In this document: one piece after another, positions 46,141 through 59,188 of the stretch
Position numbering within the stretch: position 1 is the first letter of the stretch
How the letters are laid out: each line of letters starts with the position of its first letter
NCBI GenBank assembly: GCA_019828545.1
Contig: JACVRA010000095.1
Span: 499,305 to 563,304, forward strand
Direction of reading: 5' to 3'
From: Paracamarosporium sp. OC-R06-R3
Lineage: Eukaryota; Ascomycota; Dothideomycetes; Pleosporales; Didymosphaeriaceae
Length of the DNA: 64,000 nt
The notes under the pieces: model-generated
Database searches by the model: none
The model's input: the letters and a program-made list of their open reading frames with translations, nothing else
Told to the model about the DNA's origin: nothing
Made by a program: the position numbers and the translations under genes

Positions 46141-48743
46141 AAAGATCCTAGGGCAGAATCGATTTAATGAATGGTAACGGGAAGGGTACCAGCATTGGAG
46201 AGTATTACACTCGGCTACGACGATGATTTAGGCGGATTTGATTCTCATTGAGAGCACAGCAATACGCAGGTTTTGTTGGGGTTATGAGTTTGGCTACGGT
46301 GGTGACAGGCGTGCAAATGGCCGTCAAGTCTACGGGAAATGTGTAGTTACATGTGTCCCAAATACCAAGTATACCCATCAATCCCACGAGTTCTCACACG
46401 AGCTCCAGGTACTTATCGCATGTATGACGACCCGTGTTATTTTGCGGTTCATTTCTCCCAATCTGCTTTCCCCTGCGGAGTGAAGTATTGCAACCACGTG
46501 AAGTTACTAACTGGCGCAATGACATGATTATATCTCCGCCTTGAAAGCTTGAGAATGACAGGATCATATTGTAGGTTATTTCTAAACACATGGACACTGT
46601 CATGTTAGGGTGCTACAATATCATGTCTAATTTTTTTTTTATTTTTTTATTTTTTTGCTGAGTATTTTGAAAGTTTGAAGGTGAACACTACACACATAGA
46701 AATATCCATCATCAACCACAACAGCATACAATATACTTGAAAAGCCAATGGATACATATTTTAGATTCTTGCCAACATGGCCGCATTTATTCAGTTAATT
46801 TTTTCCCTGTACAAATAGGTAGGACGGCTAAGGGAGAAGTGGGGAGGGGACGGGCCGCCTCACACGTATTTCGACTAGATGTATAGGTTCTGCCGCCCAA
46901 ATTGGAATACGTGTCCACTCATTATCCATAAAAATGATCGAGGAGTAGTATCTTTAGTATGTGTCAAGGCTTATATGGATGTGCGTATGTATTAGTATTC
47001 CCTGAGAGCATGACTACGTTCACCATCACGCCCTCTCAACTACTAATTGAAAGAGTTGAGTATGCAGCATTGAGATGAGATGTGGACCGTAGAGACTTCA
47101 AGCCGCTTGTATAAGAACAAGTAGGTGTTATTGAAGGGAGGTTGTACACGTGATAAATTGGGCTTATTGTCGCTGCTACTCCTCCGGTGGTGTCATGCAC
47201 CACATCATCATTGTTGGACTACTGAAATGCAGAATTCATCTTGAAAAGCCGAACTTCTACAATTGCTTGGCTTGAGGGACGCCTTGGATAGTCCATAAGA
47301 AACGAGACCGGTGTGTTAGACCTGAGGTGTAGACCGGTACCCCGTCTATACTCCTTTCATACTAACGGTGTCTTTCCATTGCCATGTTTTGAACACATAG
47401 CGGCATACTACTTAGACACGGTACGCCATAATTTTAGCGCGGTACTTGTTATCGAGAACAGTTGCATACAAGTTCACCCTACGACGACGCAACGTTTCGA
47501 CGACGCGCCCTCAACCTCCAACGCTCAGGGCTTGAGCGGGCCGCACGCTCAAACTGCCTAGTGCAGCCGAACCTCAACGGGCCTTCCCGCCCCCCTGGCC
47601 CAAACGCCTCTCAAGCACCAGCGCCCAGAGCGCCCAGACACGACCACATTTCCGACATGTCACGGCGACGCGCTGCGCGTGCTGGGTTTCACCCTCGCCT
47701 GGACTGCTCGAAGATAGGTCTCAGGGGGATCGCCAGGTACTCATTTCGTTGCACAGCTGCAGCTCGCCAGGCAACAGTACCGTGCAGGGGACGACGCAAC
47801 GATCACCCACGCTAGGCGTCGCGGCGACGGCAGAAGCGCATGGAGGTGAGGACCATGGTTTGATGAGGAAGACACGAGGTTCGCCGCCGCGTGTGACATG
47901 CAATTTCGCGGGCGAAGATAAGCCAGCGAGCGGCCTGCTGGTCGGCGGGCGGGCTAGCCTCGCTGCGTCTCACACCGAGCGAATTAAAATAGGTCCGTCA
48001 GCTGACATGGCAATATCCTGCCGTTAACGCTACCGTTACCGTCGCTTAAACATGCCGTCCGTCCACTGACTGACGAGACCGCTGCATGTCCGTCCACTAC
48101 TGACCAGCAGGCATCGGGAATCGAATCATTGACTGATGGCGTGGGCCCGGGACTCGAATGCCGCCTGCATAATGTGGTGCGGGCTTTTGCTGCTGCAAGC
48201 GTCCGCGTGCGGGGCTGCCGTTGGTGCATGCAAGTCGGGTGGGAACTGTGCTGGCTGCCTGCGTGGACGGTCACGTTCGCGAGATATGTGGGGGGATGAA
48301 GGAGATGCACGCCGATGCAGGACATGAGTCGTGCGGCATGTGCCTTGCCGGTATCGGGTAGGTCGAGTTGGGGGCTGAAAAGCGGCAAGACGGCAACAAT
48401 CTGACCATGCCGGAAAACAGATATCTTTTTTTGTTCAGTGACATTCGAAACTAGGATTGGGTGCTGTTCTCGAATGATTCATTGCGCATCATGGCTACGA
48501 TTGGTCTATGAAAAGAACGCTAATGCAGAAAACTCGATGTATGGACAAAAGAAGGATATACAGGCCATCAGCACCGCTGAATTGGTTACCATTACCACCA
48601 CGCGATTGAGATTTAACATCATTGGGAAACATAGAGACATTCAGATAGTCAATATGGTACGAAGCTGTCCTTCCATCTCTTGAAAAACCCATTTCCTCAC
48701 CCCCTCTCTCTTCATTACACGTTCTTCATCTCTTCGGGATCAA
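46141..48743. other. Gene-free stretch, 2.6 kb
   Basis: Convergent flank between the CANIN gene and PLS1. Only short open frames; a T/A homopolymer tract lies at 46631-46656. A GC-rich part at 47.5-48.3 kb gives small chance frames. No transposase, tRNA or conserved protein seen. Confidence 0.45.
46631..46656. repeat. T-rich homopolymer tract
   Basis: Runs of ten, seven and six T separated by single A, about 500 bases past the CANIN stop codon. It may be a plain simple-sequence tract or the degenerate A-tail of an old retroposed copy on the minus strand; no element body is recognisable next to it. Confidence 0.7.
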
Positions 48744-49728
48744 CTACAATCCACCCAGACCATTCTTCTCGTCGATGTGCCTGTACCTCTCCTGCTCTGC
48801 CCTGTACTGGAGGACCATTGCGACGCACAACACAAGAAGTGCGTCTATGCCGACAATGCCGAATGCAGCAGTGAATATCAGGTCGAGATACTTGTTCGCA
48901 AACGCAGAAAATGGTCCGATGCAGCCGCCTTTTTGCGCAGCAACGAGTGAGTTGATGCAGGTACCATCCTGGACAAACGGAGGTGTGGTCGAGTTAAAGT
49001 ATCCGCAGCAATTAAACTAGGTTCCTGTCAGCACCGTCTTTGGGATAGCACCCGCCCTGGATCCCATCGAATGGAATAAAGATGCGGCACAGCGCTTGTG
49101 CCAAATCGGAATATTGCAGCCGTTTTGCATCCAGACATGGAAGACTGTACGAACCTTCTGTTGCAGCAAACTTTGGATGAGAGGCGATTCACGTTGCCAG
49201 ATCTCGCTGAGTTCGGCACGAGTCTGCAGTGTGTCTACCCATACTGCGATACCGAGACCAAGAGTAAAAGTGGCGCAGACGACGACCAGCCAACCTTGCG
49301 TGCGCAGCCAGCCTCGGTTCGTCGGGAGAAAAAGCGCAGGAAGGGACAACAGGAAAGTGACGAAGATGAAGACCGCGTTTACCACGCCGGCTGCAAGCTG
49401 TTAGTACATTGCCTCGATCGACAGCGGTCCGCCTGTGCCACTTGATCAAACATTCAATGGGTCCCGATGGAGTTGCATGCCCTCCACAGAAATATCAAAG
49501 TCATCTTGGTTTGTCCAACCCAGCACAGGCGCCGCCACAGTTGTGCCATATATTGATCGTACCTGTCAGCGGACATTGGCCGAGCAGCAGATTTTCCGTG
49601 ACGTTGTCCACCCGGGGAGACTCTCGCATCCGCTGCTCGGACATTAGAGAGAAGCCCAACAGCAGCCCTCCACATCCAGCAAAGAGGAAGTCCAGCCCCA
49701 CAAAGATCATCATCAGCTTGGTCGGCAT
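48744..49728 (-). CDS. PLS1: Tetraspanin Pls1
   Basis: Three exons, 49728-49563, 49390-49155 and 49016-48744, phases 1 and 0, give 224 aa, nearly the same as the 225-aa Magnaporthe Pls1. Four membrane helices are visible: KLMMIFVGLDFLFAGCGGLL (about 4-23), VNAVFIFVTFLLSLPALF (about 58-75), WLVVVCATFTLGLGIAVW (about 86-103) and IFTAAFGIVGIDALLVLCVA near the C-terminus. The large outer loop starts in exon 2 (LQTRAELSEIWQRE), and exon 3 opens FNCCGYFNST with the tetraspanin CCG motif, followed by further loop cysteines (DGTC, KGGC). The tail AEQERYRHIDEKNGLGGL is also Pls1-like. In several plant-pathogenic fungi Pls1 is needed for penetration from appressoria, and in others for ascospore germination. 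Here its biological role is inferred from family. Intron 1 is rather long (172 nt) but length agreement argues against a missed exon. Confidence 0.93.
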
Positions 49729-51385
49729 GGTGACGGTAGTGGTTGGATTGAAAAGGTGTCACTTGGTAAAACGGCAGAGACCGGCTGCGGATGGATGAAT
49801 GAATGAATGAATGGAAGTCGATGGCAGAGCCGTCCGGCGAGCTCGCGAACGACGATGCGTAGAACAGACAATTAGGTACAGAGAAACGAAATGAAGAAGG
49901 GAAAACAGCGGCAAGGCGAGTGGGAGAGCATGGGGGGGATAGTATCTAGCAGTGTGCAGCATTAAGAGGCTCTCGCGGGCGCGTCGCAAGTGTGCGAGGC
50001 TGAGGCGTGATTGGTTTCAAGAGCGTAGCAGCGGGCGCGTAGACGAATGAGCGTCGCAGCACGCAGCGTGGGTCGACTGACATGGCGGCGACTGGCGACG
50101 ACTGGCGACAACGCACTTGGGCAGCGTCGACGGTCGCGAGAGAAGTTGCTGGCGAGCGTGGGCGTGGGCGTCGGTGTTCGCGCAGGCGCTGCGACGCGTC
50201 GGCGGGTGTAGTCGCGCAGCGTGGGCAGGGCCGCAGTGTTGCGGTGAAGGTTGGTGGCGCCTGCAGCGTCTCGACCGGGGCCAGCCGAAGACGGAAGGCG
50301 GTAAGGGTGCGACTGCCTCGAAGCCTCGCAGTGCACATGTGTGCCTCGATGCCGGCAGCGCAGGCTGAGGTCAGCAGCTAGCGACGCGCTAGCGACAAGA
50401 GCGGCGGCACCGAAAGTGGGCCGAGGGCGCGCTGGTTGGCCGCCCAATCAGCGCCAGGCGGGCCAAGAGACACACCCTGGCCGCCCGGCTGGGGAAAGCG
50501 CGCTGGGCGTGCCTGCTTAGAGCAGACCTGACAGTTTCCTGTTTGAGCGCGCGACGTGCCGACCAGCACAACAGCAGCGCAGCGCAGAGAGCACTGCGAG
50601 CCCGCACCGCGACACGCAGCACGGCGGGCGCCCGCGGGCAGCGCTCCGCCGGCCGGCCGAGTGAATGCAGCGCCCACGTGCACGCCCAGACCGCCCGCGC
50701 GATCAGCGATTCAGTCGCCAGGGTGAGCTCTCCAAGCGCAGCCAACCGTGACCCGCCCCCAGTCGTCGGGAGCCGTCAAAATAATACGTGCTGCCGCCCG
50801 TTTCACTTTCCCCAATCTCTCCGTCGCTTTCCCTCTCTGAGACACTGCCACTGCCCGCCCGCGAGCCTCGCCCCAAGACGATCCAAGAGCGCTGCGTCCA
50901 TCATCTGCCATTCACGGCGCGTCCTCTTTAAGCCCATCCGGCCCAGCTTCCGCTCTGCAACGGCGCCCCAGGCCTGCCCGACCGCAAACCGGAACGCCCT
51001 CTGCCTGCACCAGGTACGTACCGCCCCAGCCTCTCCCTGCCGCCCTCTTATTAGCTGCCCCCCAACCAAGGCCCGCGCTGCCTCCGCCGGCCGCTGTGCG
51101 ACCGAAGCGCCCCTCTGCCTGCCCTTTCCTTGCATTCCTCGCCCGCCCGCCCACCACAAAGGGTTCAGTCAGCGCAGCCCCCCCGAACCACTGATCTTTT
51201 CATTCCAAGCGCGCCTGCTTTTCCTCTTTCAACCGCCCCGATTCTTTTTGGCCTAACCCCTCCCACAGCGCCTGTAACGACCACTCCACGCCGGCAGGGC
51301 CAAACAGGAAATCCCCACAAAAGCACCTCGCCCGCAAAAGCAGTTAGGTCAAACACGCGCAACCAATCTGAGCATATCCACCACC
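49729..51385. other. Divergent promoter region between PLS1 and MCM1
   Basis: GC-rich interval between the two divergent starts, with many long chance frames (for example 50543-51256, +). The last 400 bases are C-rich and pyrimidine-rich, as in fungal leaders. A tetranucleotide repeat lies near the PLS1 side. No gene supported. Confidence 0.45.
49794..49814. repeat. Tetranucleotide microsatellite (GAAT)n
   Basis: About five tandem GAAT units, 66 bases upstream of the PLS1 start codon, probably inside its 5' leader. Useful as a polymorphic marker; no function implied. Confidence 0.85.
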
Positions 51386-52228
51386 ATGGCCTCAGAAATC
51401 ACCGACCACGACCAGAACGCGTCGCCCAACGTCCACGACGACCTCACCAACAACGGCGCTCTCGTCCAGGGCGATGCGAACCGTGGCACAAAGCGCCCGC
51501 GCCCGGCCCAGGACGACGACGATGACGACGACGACAAGCCCGGCCGCGAGCGCAGGAAGATCGAGATCAAGTTCATCCAGGACAAGTCGCGCCGACACAT
51601 CACTTTTTCCAAGCGCAAGGCCGGCATCATGAAGAAGGTGCGTCGACGTCTGCGCGGCCCGCTCTGCAGCCAGCCGCATCCCCGTCTTAACGCGCCCACG
51701 CGCTGTTTACCCGCGTCGCATGAGAAACAAACCCTCGCTAACTCGCTCTATGTGCAGGCCTATGAATTATCCGTTCTTACCGGCACCCAGGTGTTGCTGC
51801 TCGTCGTCTCCGAGACGGGTCTGGTCTACACATTCACAACGCCCAAGCTGCAGCCGCTCGTCACCAAGCCCGAGGGCAAGAACCTCATCCAGGTGCGCAC
51901 ATTGCCTCGAATCGCCATTGCATCGTAGACTAACGCGTCGCAGGCCTGTTTGAACGCGCCCGAGCCCTCGACTGACAACGCGAACGGCGTCGACGATGGC
52001 CCAGTCGACTCTCCCGAAGACAGCCATGCCCAGGTCCCCGCTGGCCAGCCGCGTGGAATGGCACCCAGCGGAGGCATGCCGGCAGCGTACATGACCCCCG
52101 AGGCGGCACTGCACTACCAGCAATACCTCCAGCAGCAGCAGCCGTCGACTCAGTACCCGGGAATGCCGCAAGGCGGCATGCCCCGTCACCCTGCACAGCA
52201 CTACCCGCAGGACCAGAAGCTGAGTTGA
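51386..52228 (+). CDS. MCM1: MADS-box transcription factor Mcm1 (SRF type)
   Basis: Three exons, 51386-51637, 51758-51892 and 51944-52228, all phase 0, give 223 aa. Residues 1-50 are disordered and end in an acidic run of eight Asp. The MADS domain (about 55-113) is complete: RRKIEIKFIQDKSRRHITF, then SKRKAGIMKK at the exon 1 end, AYELSVLTGTQVLLLVVSE and GLVYTFTTPKLQPLV. It binds CC(A/T)6GG-like CArG boxes as a dimer. The C-terminal half is rich in Pro, Gly, Met and Gln (QQYLQQQQPSTQ from CAG/CAA repeats) and ends HYPQDQKLS, likely an activation region. In fungi Mcm1 partners with mating-type alpha-domain proteins and other regulators in cell cycle, mating and development. The intron inside the MADS domain between KK and AYEL is real, because reading through gives an unrelated Arg-rich peptide. 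Confidence 0.96.
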
Positions 52229-55061
52229 ACATGATATATTCGCTTCTGTTTTCAGTTGAAGCAGACAGCACCGGCGGCGCATCTCGGATATGGATACCCC
52301 TACTAATGGCGAAAATAATCAAGCTGCGACTCGGCAGGCATTCTGATTCTGGCTCGCAATGGTCTGCATATGTAGGAACTGATGGAGGTATATGATGAGG
52401 GCAATGCTGGGCGCTGGGGCTGCAGCGTGAGGACTAGGAATGCTGTACGGCTTTACGTGGATACGGCGAGGTGTTTTCCTATCTATCACTGAACCTGTTC
52501 AGTAACATGTCTCTCACCCACTCTCCTACAACATCGATATCTACTTGCAGCTTGTTTCACGATATCTTATGTATTTTCGAATCTCCTCACAGCATCCTCA
52601 ATCGTACAAAACCCATAATGCTATAATTTGGCGTGCTCGATCGCCCTGCCGGGTCATGTCGCACGCGAATCGCATGGCGGCAAAAGACTAAAGTAGCTCG
52701 GTCGCATTGCCGCAGGTCCACGCTCCTGCCCGATGGCTTCACAGGCAGTCAGTTTATCGAGTTCATGCCTGGGTTTCCCTGGGCTGCATTGCGCGTAGAG
52801 GTGGGGCAAAAAGTGTGTGTTCTGAATCCGGGCATGGCATCGCCGCATCGGGAAGACTATACTGTGCTACAAAACACGAAGCTTACACAGGCAAAAGCCA
52901 AACCCAAAATGGCTACCATGATTCCCCTTCAAGCGGCCTGCATAGCAATCTATCACATCCGCCTTGGGCGCAGTCCATAGTGGCAGCCAGGAACAGGCAG
53001 CCACTGCCGTGGTTCCCGCTGCCCATGGGGCGCTTTTCAATACAGATCCCGCCCAGCCGTGTCACATCAGAAGAGGGTGTGACGGCAGATCTTCATAAGA
53101 ACATATCGAGTCACATTTAATGCTACGCCTGATGGGGGGTGACTTATTGGGAAGGCGCGTCGCGGGGCTTGAAAAAAGCAATCAATCAATAGAACTGGAT
53201 TTCTGGTTCGTGACACGCTTTCAATACCACGTTGATCAGGCACCCCGAGGTTTGCCGCAGGTCGTAGCAGTTGAAGTCGTAGCAGACGGCCCGGTTCGGG
53301 GCTGATGCAACATGGTACAGGACTCGAGGGCGTTCGGATCTCGGCAGAGGCTCTTACGGTGCGTCGTTACTGTGTTCAGATGAGTACGATGGAAACACGC
53401 CCAAATAGCGGCTTTATTTGGGTAGGTGCTGCAGTACTACCTGTCTGTTTCTGCCTGACCAGAAAACGCTCTGAGAGTGCTGTGGGCGCAATGACCCACA
53501 TCATGTTATGTGCTTGAGCGAACAACACAGCAGCATCTGCAGTCTGCTGTTATATAGTAGATCTGTATCTTCGCGAGGTTCAGCCGTTCTCCAGCCGACT
53601 CAGAGTCAGTCCTCGGCCGTGATCAGTTCAAACACATTCAACCTTGATGCCTCTTTCCTACTATATCGATATCCAAACATCGACGTGACTCCTCTGCGCG
53701 GGACCGGCACAGTGGCGGAGGGCATCCCGGAGCCGTTGCACGACGTCTGAAGCGATGGTCACAAGAAACATTGAGAACCAGAAGAGGAGCGCTCGAGTGG
53801 CCCTAATATGTGCGCGGTAACCTATCGATGCCACGTCTGATCTCAGAGGCAATGAGCAGGCGCCTGGTGCCTGGTGCCTGTTGATGGCAACGATAACAGA
53901 TATCGAAGCAGGCCGGAGATCAGCTCTAACAAGTACTTCGTATCTAGATAGTCGCCTGGAATCGAATACCGCTTTGGGCAACTGGCCTAGCCGCGCGCGA
54001 CGAGACCAGGGGGAGATGGGAGGTGGCTTTATCTCTAGTGTCTGATAATGTGCGGATCCGCAATCCACAACGCAGTGACGCGCACAAGCAGATCTGCGTG
54101 CTGTTATCGAGAGATGCTGCCCTGGACGAGTGCCCCTGCCTGTGCAACGGCTAAGTACAGGGCTACATGGTGCTAACGACGCAGTGCTGGGCAACTCAGC
54201 TGACGGCTGCAGATTACGTCGGAACGTCGACGATAGGCGCTCGCCGCACCAGCAGCTGGGGACACGACATGCTCTGCTCATCGGTGGCCCTCGACGTGAC
54301 GATGCGAACAAGCCCCGAGACACACAGCCGTTGTGCCGCCGTTAACTGTCAGTGTCAAGCCTGGCAGGGCAAGTCACGACGGGGCAGAGCACGATAGCAT
54401 TCCCCAAGTGCTATCATGATGTACTTGTCTGGCCAGGGTCCGCCCTCGTTGCTCCTGGCCCCAGCCTAAGCGTGCCAATCGCCCGCATCGCTGGCACCAA
54501 AACAAATGCACGCCGTCTCTTCTCCGCACGCTTCATCCACGCGCTTGGTTGAACGCCCGTCATAAGCGTCCGTTTCTGCGTCCGTTTGCTCGATCCAGCT
54601 AGTGGCCGACCTCCCCGTGGTGTTTACTCGCCCGAGGACGGAAGCCCGCATCGTCAGGATTGGATCTTCGCCCTCGACGGCACCCGTGGCAGTTGATGGC
54701 CAGCCCGGTTGGTGGTGAGAGCCACGCCTCGGCGTGCCTTCCTAACGTGCAGTTCGCGTTTGGATGCTCCAGTGCCGCCTTCCCATTGGCCGTTGTACCT
54801 TATCTCCTCTCACTCCTCTCGCGAACCTAGACGATTACCTTGATCCTGTAAATACCACTTCTTCGCCCCTCCTCTCACGGCTTTTTCTTTGGCTTTCTCT
54901 CTTCACCTTCATGCACTCCCCTTCGTCGCGAGCATCGTCCTAACCTAAGCGACGGCAATCTCCCGCATCCTTCCTTACCCCGGATCCGCCCCACTTTGGC
55001 AACATTCGCAGCAATAGCTCCTGTCTCAGGTCTCAACTTGTGAAAGTGGGAGCTTTCCAAG
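52229..55061. other. Gene-free stretch, 2.8 kb
   Basis: MCM1 3' flank and upstream region of the permease gene. The largest frame, 220 codons at 53661-54323 (-), is Arg/Ser/Ala-rich without motifs and is probably chance. The last 250 bases are pyrimidine-rich and suit a leader. No repeat or RNA gene was found. Confidence 0.45.
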
Positions 55062-56839
55062 ATGGGCGACTCGGACCATGAGAAGGCGCTCGCGCCTCAG
55101 CAGTCAATCGACGTGAAGAAAGGAGACGCCACAAGTTTTGACCAGGATGCCCTCAAGCTGGCAGAGATGGGCTACACACAAGACATGCAGCGGAATTTCA
55201 GCGTCCTATCGGTCCTGGGGGTGGGCTTTTCGCTTACAAATACCTGGTTTGGAATCTCCGCAGCATTGGTCACCGGAATCAACTCGGGAGGGCCCCTGCT
55301 TGTCATCTACGGCGTCATCATCCTTGCCTTAGTATCAACGTGTATTGGCATCACACTGAGCGAGTTAGCGAGTGCCATGCCAAATGCCGGTGGCCAGTAC
55401 TTTTGGGCAAACGAGTTAGCCCCGAAGAAATATGCGAACATTGCGAGTTATCTTACTGGATGGTTTGCTTGGGCCGGTGCCATGTTCACCAGTGCGAGCG
55501 TGGCTCTGGCGGCAGGCAGTGCGATAGTTGGGTCCTACCAACTTACTCATCCAGATCTGTGAGTTGACCATAGCTCTCACCCTTATAGATCAAATATTTT
55601 GATTACTATGGGCTTGTAAAGTCAAGCAAAAGCCGAGTCATCATGAAACACTACAAGCGAGCATTGCAGCTAACAGGCCATCGTAGTGTCATCGATCGGT
55701 GGATGGTGTTCGTTGCATATCAACTCGTCAACATTTTTTGTTTCTTCTTCAACTGCTACGGCAAAACGCTGCCAAAAGTCGCCACAGTGGCCCTCTGGAC
55801 ATCACTGATATCTTGGCTTGTGACCATGATAACGGTGCCTGCAACCGCACCAACCCATCAGCACGCGAAGTTCGTGTTCGCCACTTTTATCAACAACACC
55901 GGATGGCAAGAAGGAGGCATTGCGTTTATAGTCGGTCTCGTGAACACCAATTGGGGCTTTGCGTGTCTTGATTGCGCTACACATCTCGCCGAGGAAGTCC
56001 ACCGACCTGAAAAAATGGTACCCATTGCCATCATGGGCACCGTTGCGATTGGTTTCGTCACCGGCTGGTTCTGGAGCGTAGCCATGTTCTTCTCTATTGT
56101 GGGCGACTTCCAGGAGATAGTCGCAACCACGACGGGGGTGCCAATTCTCGAACTGTTTTACCGAGCGGTGGGTAACAAGGGTGGCGCAATATGTCTAGAA
56201 GCCATGATCATAGCCACAGCTTTTGGATGCCTGGTCGCAAGCCATACGTGGCAGAGCAGGCTGTGTTGGAGTTTCGCAAGAGATAGGGGACTTCCGGGAC
56301 ACCAATGGCTCGGCAAAGTGCACAAGGGATTAGATGTGCCTGTGTATGCGCACTTTGTATCCTGCGTTATCGTGGCTATCATCGGCTGCCTCTACCTTGC
56401 TTCTCTTACGGCATTCAATTCGTAAGTCATGCCCACTACGTCAATATTCGAACGCTTACCTCTGCACAGGATGATCACTGCCTGCATCGTCCTTCTCTAC
56501 ATCTCGTACGCAATTCCTGTAGCCTGCCTTCTTATTCGTGGTCGCTCTACATTGAAGCACGGCCCATTTTGGCTCGGTCCCTTCGGCTTGTTCTCCAATT
56601 ACATTCTCCTCGCTTGGACACTCTTCACCCTCATCATGTACTCTTTCCCTTATGTTATGCCCGTCACGGCAGGCACGATGAATTATGTCAGTGCAGTGTA
56701 TGCGGTGGTGGTTATCATTATTGCGGCGGATTGGATCCTAAGGGGACGTAAGAGCTTTAGGGGCGTGGGTGAAAGGAAAAGCGACGTTACGGAAGTAGTG
56801 GATGTCGTCACTGGGAGACGAGTAAGTGCAGGGAGCTAG
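55062..56839 (+). CDS. APC-superfamily permease (choline/GABA/amino-acid transporter type)
   Basis: Three exons, 55062-55558, 55687-56421 and 56470-56839, phases 2 and 2, give 533 aa. The cytosolic N-terminus of about 40 residues precedes helix 1, NFSVLSVLGVGFSLTNTWFG, the unwound substrate-binding helix of APC transporters. ELASAMPNAGGQYFWANELA in the loop before helix 3 is the motif typical of the fungal Hnm1/GabA/Uga4 group. About 12 helices can be counted in total, including FVAYQLVNIFCFFFNC, FIVGLVNTNWGFACLD (helix 6 region) and LYISYAIPVACLLIRG. The group imports choline, GABA, polyamines or other amines with protons across the plasma membrane. The exact substrate cannot be read. The acceptor at 55686 was chosen because it restores LVIDRWMVFVAYQ; the earlier AG at 55676 breaks the frame. 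The methyltransferase and racemase genes follow on the same strand. Confidence 0.9.
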
Positions 56840-57592
56840 TGCGAGTTGCTAACGGCCTAGGAACGACTGCACGGAGTACTGCAGGTTGGGCACTTGTCGG
56901 CCCGATTTCGGTATTTGTAGAAATACACACATATAGAATTGCCCTGATTGAGATTCTCCACACGTAGTCCTGCACCAGCAAGACGCATGTTTTGTTGCAC
57001 ATACTTATGCACTACATCCTTCTTTTGGAATGTAGTCATGAAATATCGAGTAAAAGAGCTCTAGGTCATGTATTGAGTTTAGTTAGCGTTTTCACATCAT
57101 TCAACGAACGGTAAAATCCCTACCCCGCGGGAGCCTCGGTTCTTCCATCATGACACCATCGCCTAGGGAACAACAAGCAGGTCGATTGTCGCTCCGCGCT
57201 TGGCAACATTGGCAATACAGCGAAAATCTAATCTGATTGATTAAGTCCATCTTATCAGATGGGCCTGCTTGGCTTTTCGGATGCCTCGGACGAATCGCGG
57301 TTTATCGTTCAAGTCATACCCACCATTATATTCTTCACGCCAAGGACGATATTATGCACGACGACGTTATGGAAAACGAGTGAGAATTTAGCGATGCGTC
57401 TCCGATGGCGGGCGCCATCCCATGCAATGAAAAAATTATCATCGTGGAGCAGGCAGGGAGTCGTTGTGTTATAAGGTCGCGACGGCCTCTGGTAGAAGTA
57501 CCCAACTGCTCGTCTCTTTCGACGAAACGAAAGCGATCTCGACTTGTTGCGAACGCGAACATTCAATTGAATTGAGTTGATTTGGGTCCGTC
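56840..57592. other. Intergenic, no gene seen
   Basis: Permease 3' flank and methyltransferase promoter. Only short frames on the minus strand (about 57300-57566) without motifs. Confidence 0.45.
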
Positions 57593-59188
57593 ATGGTGTC
57601 CTCGAACTTGAAACCGACGCTGAGCGAGCTTGGAGCGAGAGTGAAAGAGTTATCGGAGAAGCTAGAGCGGCTGCTCAAGGAGAGCGAGGTCGAGCCGCCG
57701 ACTTTGGCGGCGGACAGCCCCGTTAATATTTCCAAGTTTACCCCTGACATCTTTACCACGAAGCAGCTTTTGCAGGATGCGATGAGCGATTTGTCGGTTG
57801 TGTCGCAGGGGCCGAGTGAGAGTGTGTTTAACTATGCTCATAATGTAAGTGGCTCGTGTTGTGTGGATAGTTACATCCTGAGCAGCCTGGATCACGATAT
57901 GTACCCAATCTCTTAGCTGGAGCTGGATAGCAGCTATTATATTTTAAATTACCCATTGTTGGAGACCTTTTACTGAACTTCTGCAGGCGGTCCCCGACAT
58001 CGCAGCCCTAAACATCCTCAATCGCTTCAACTTCTGGTCGGCCGTTCCACTGGATGGCTCAGCATCGATATCATCTATAGCTCAAAACGTAAAGCTTCCT
58101 GAAGAAGCAGTACAGCGCGTAATAGAACACGCCACCACAATTCGCTTCTTCACATATGCAGATCCGGAGCATCCCTCAACCTCACCTATCCAGCACACCT
58201 CTCGCTCTGCCGCACTTGCCAAGCTCCCTGGTCTTCGTGCGCTCGTCAGCGGGTGCATCGAGAATGTCGGCCCGTCTATGCTGGCCATGCCAGAAGCACT
58301 GGAGAAATTTGCGTTAGGGAAGAAGGATCTGCCTACGGATATGAGCGAGACGGCGTTCAAGTTGGCGCATAGCGGAGGTGAGGTTTTTGGTGATTATAAA
58401 GATAGCTGGGAGCTGCTGGAGAATGATGGGAAGGGTGAAAAGAAAGGGTGGCGGCAGCGGACTTTCATCGAGTGGATGGCGTACATCAAGGATATTTTCG
58501 GGACGGTGGATTTACTGCTAGGCGCCACGGATTGGGAGAAGGAAGGGAAAGCTACCGTTGTCGATGTGAGTATCTCCATGCTCCTTTCCACCCCCAAAAA
58601 AACACCCTGACACAAACGTGGAACTTGTTCCTCCCAGCATGATGTCCACCAGCTAACCATCCCCAGATTGGTGGCTCAGGAGGTCACGACGCCTTCGCCC
58701 TTGCAGCCGCTCACCCGAATCTCTCCATAACCGTAGAAGACCTCCACGAATGCGCCCCCGTCTTCTCCTCCAACGTCCCTGCAGATCTTTCCTCCCGCGT
58801 CACCTTCCGCGAGCACAACTTCTTCGACCCGCAGCCCGTCTCCGCAGACATCTACCTTCTCAAACTCATTCTACACGACTGGCCCGAGGCCGAATCCGTA
58901 AAGATCCTGCAGCAGCTGCGTCCCGCTTTGAAGCCCGGCGCAAAGATCTTGTTCATCGATTACATGGGCAAGCAGGGTGAGATTGACCCTGAGCTTCCAA
59001 GGTCGATCCGTCAGTTTGGCACGAGCACGGATTTGAGGATGATGGCGTTGTTCAATGCGAGCGAGAGGTCGTTGGAGGCGTGGAAGGGGATCGTGAAGAA
59101 GTCGGATGAGAGGTTCGAGATTGTGAGGATTGATGCGAATCCTTTGACGTACATGGTGGTTATGGAGGTGGTTTGGCGTGGGGAGTAA
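57593..59188 (+). CDS. SAM-dependent O-methyltransferase (fungal secondary-metabolite type)
   Basis: Three phase-0 exons, 57593-57844, 57987-58565 and 58667-59188, give 450 aa. The N-terminal helical and winged-helix part (to about 190) carries ALNILNRFNFWSAVPLDG and SIAQNVKLPEEAVQRVIEH, the dimerisation/substrate-binding domain of plant COMT-like enzymes. The Rossmann half starts at exon 3. TVVDIGGSGGHDAFALAAA (about 274-292) is SAM motif I, LLKLILHDWPEAESVKIL (about 345-362) holds the catalytic-base His in LHDWP, and KPGAKILFIDYMG follows. All key positions are intact. Enzymes of this class methylate phenolic or enolic hydroxyls of polyketides and other metabolites. No polyketide or peptide synthase lies within the window, so the pathway is unknown. 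It stands between a permease and an Asp/Glu-racemase-like gene, all on one strand, which may be a small accessory group or coincidence. Confidence 0.92.

Noticed and set aside
50543..51256. 237-codon + strand open frame upstream of MCM1
   Set aside because: Composition of C-rich leader DNA; no domain, and the MCM1 start has its own frame.
53661..54323. 220-codon minus-strand open frame
   Set aside because: Arg/Ser/Ala-rich with no recognisable segment in a GC-rich intergenic region.
57593..59188. Full secondary-metabolite gene cluster around the methyltransferase
   Set aside because: No polyketide, peptide or terpene synthase, P450 or cluster regulator is present in the window.
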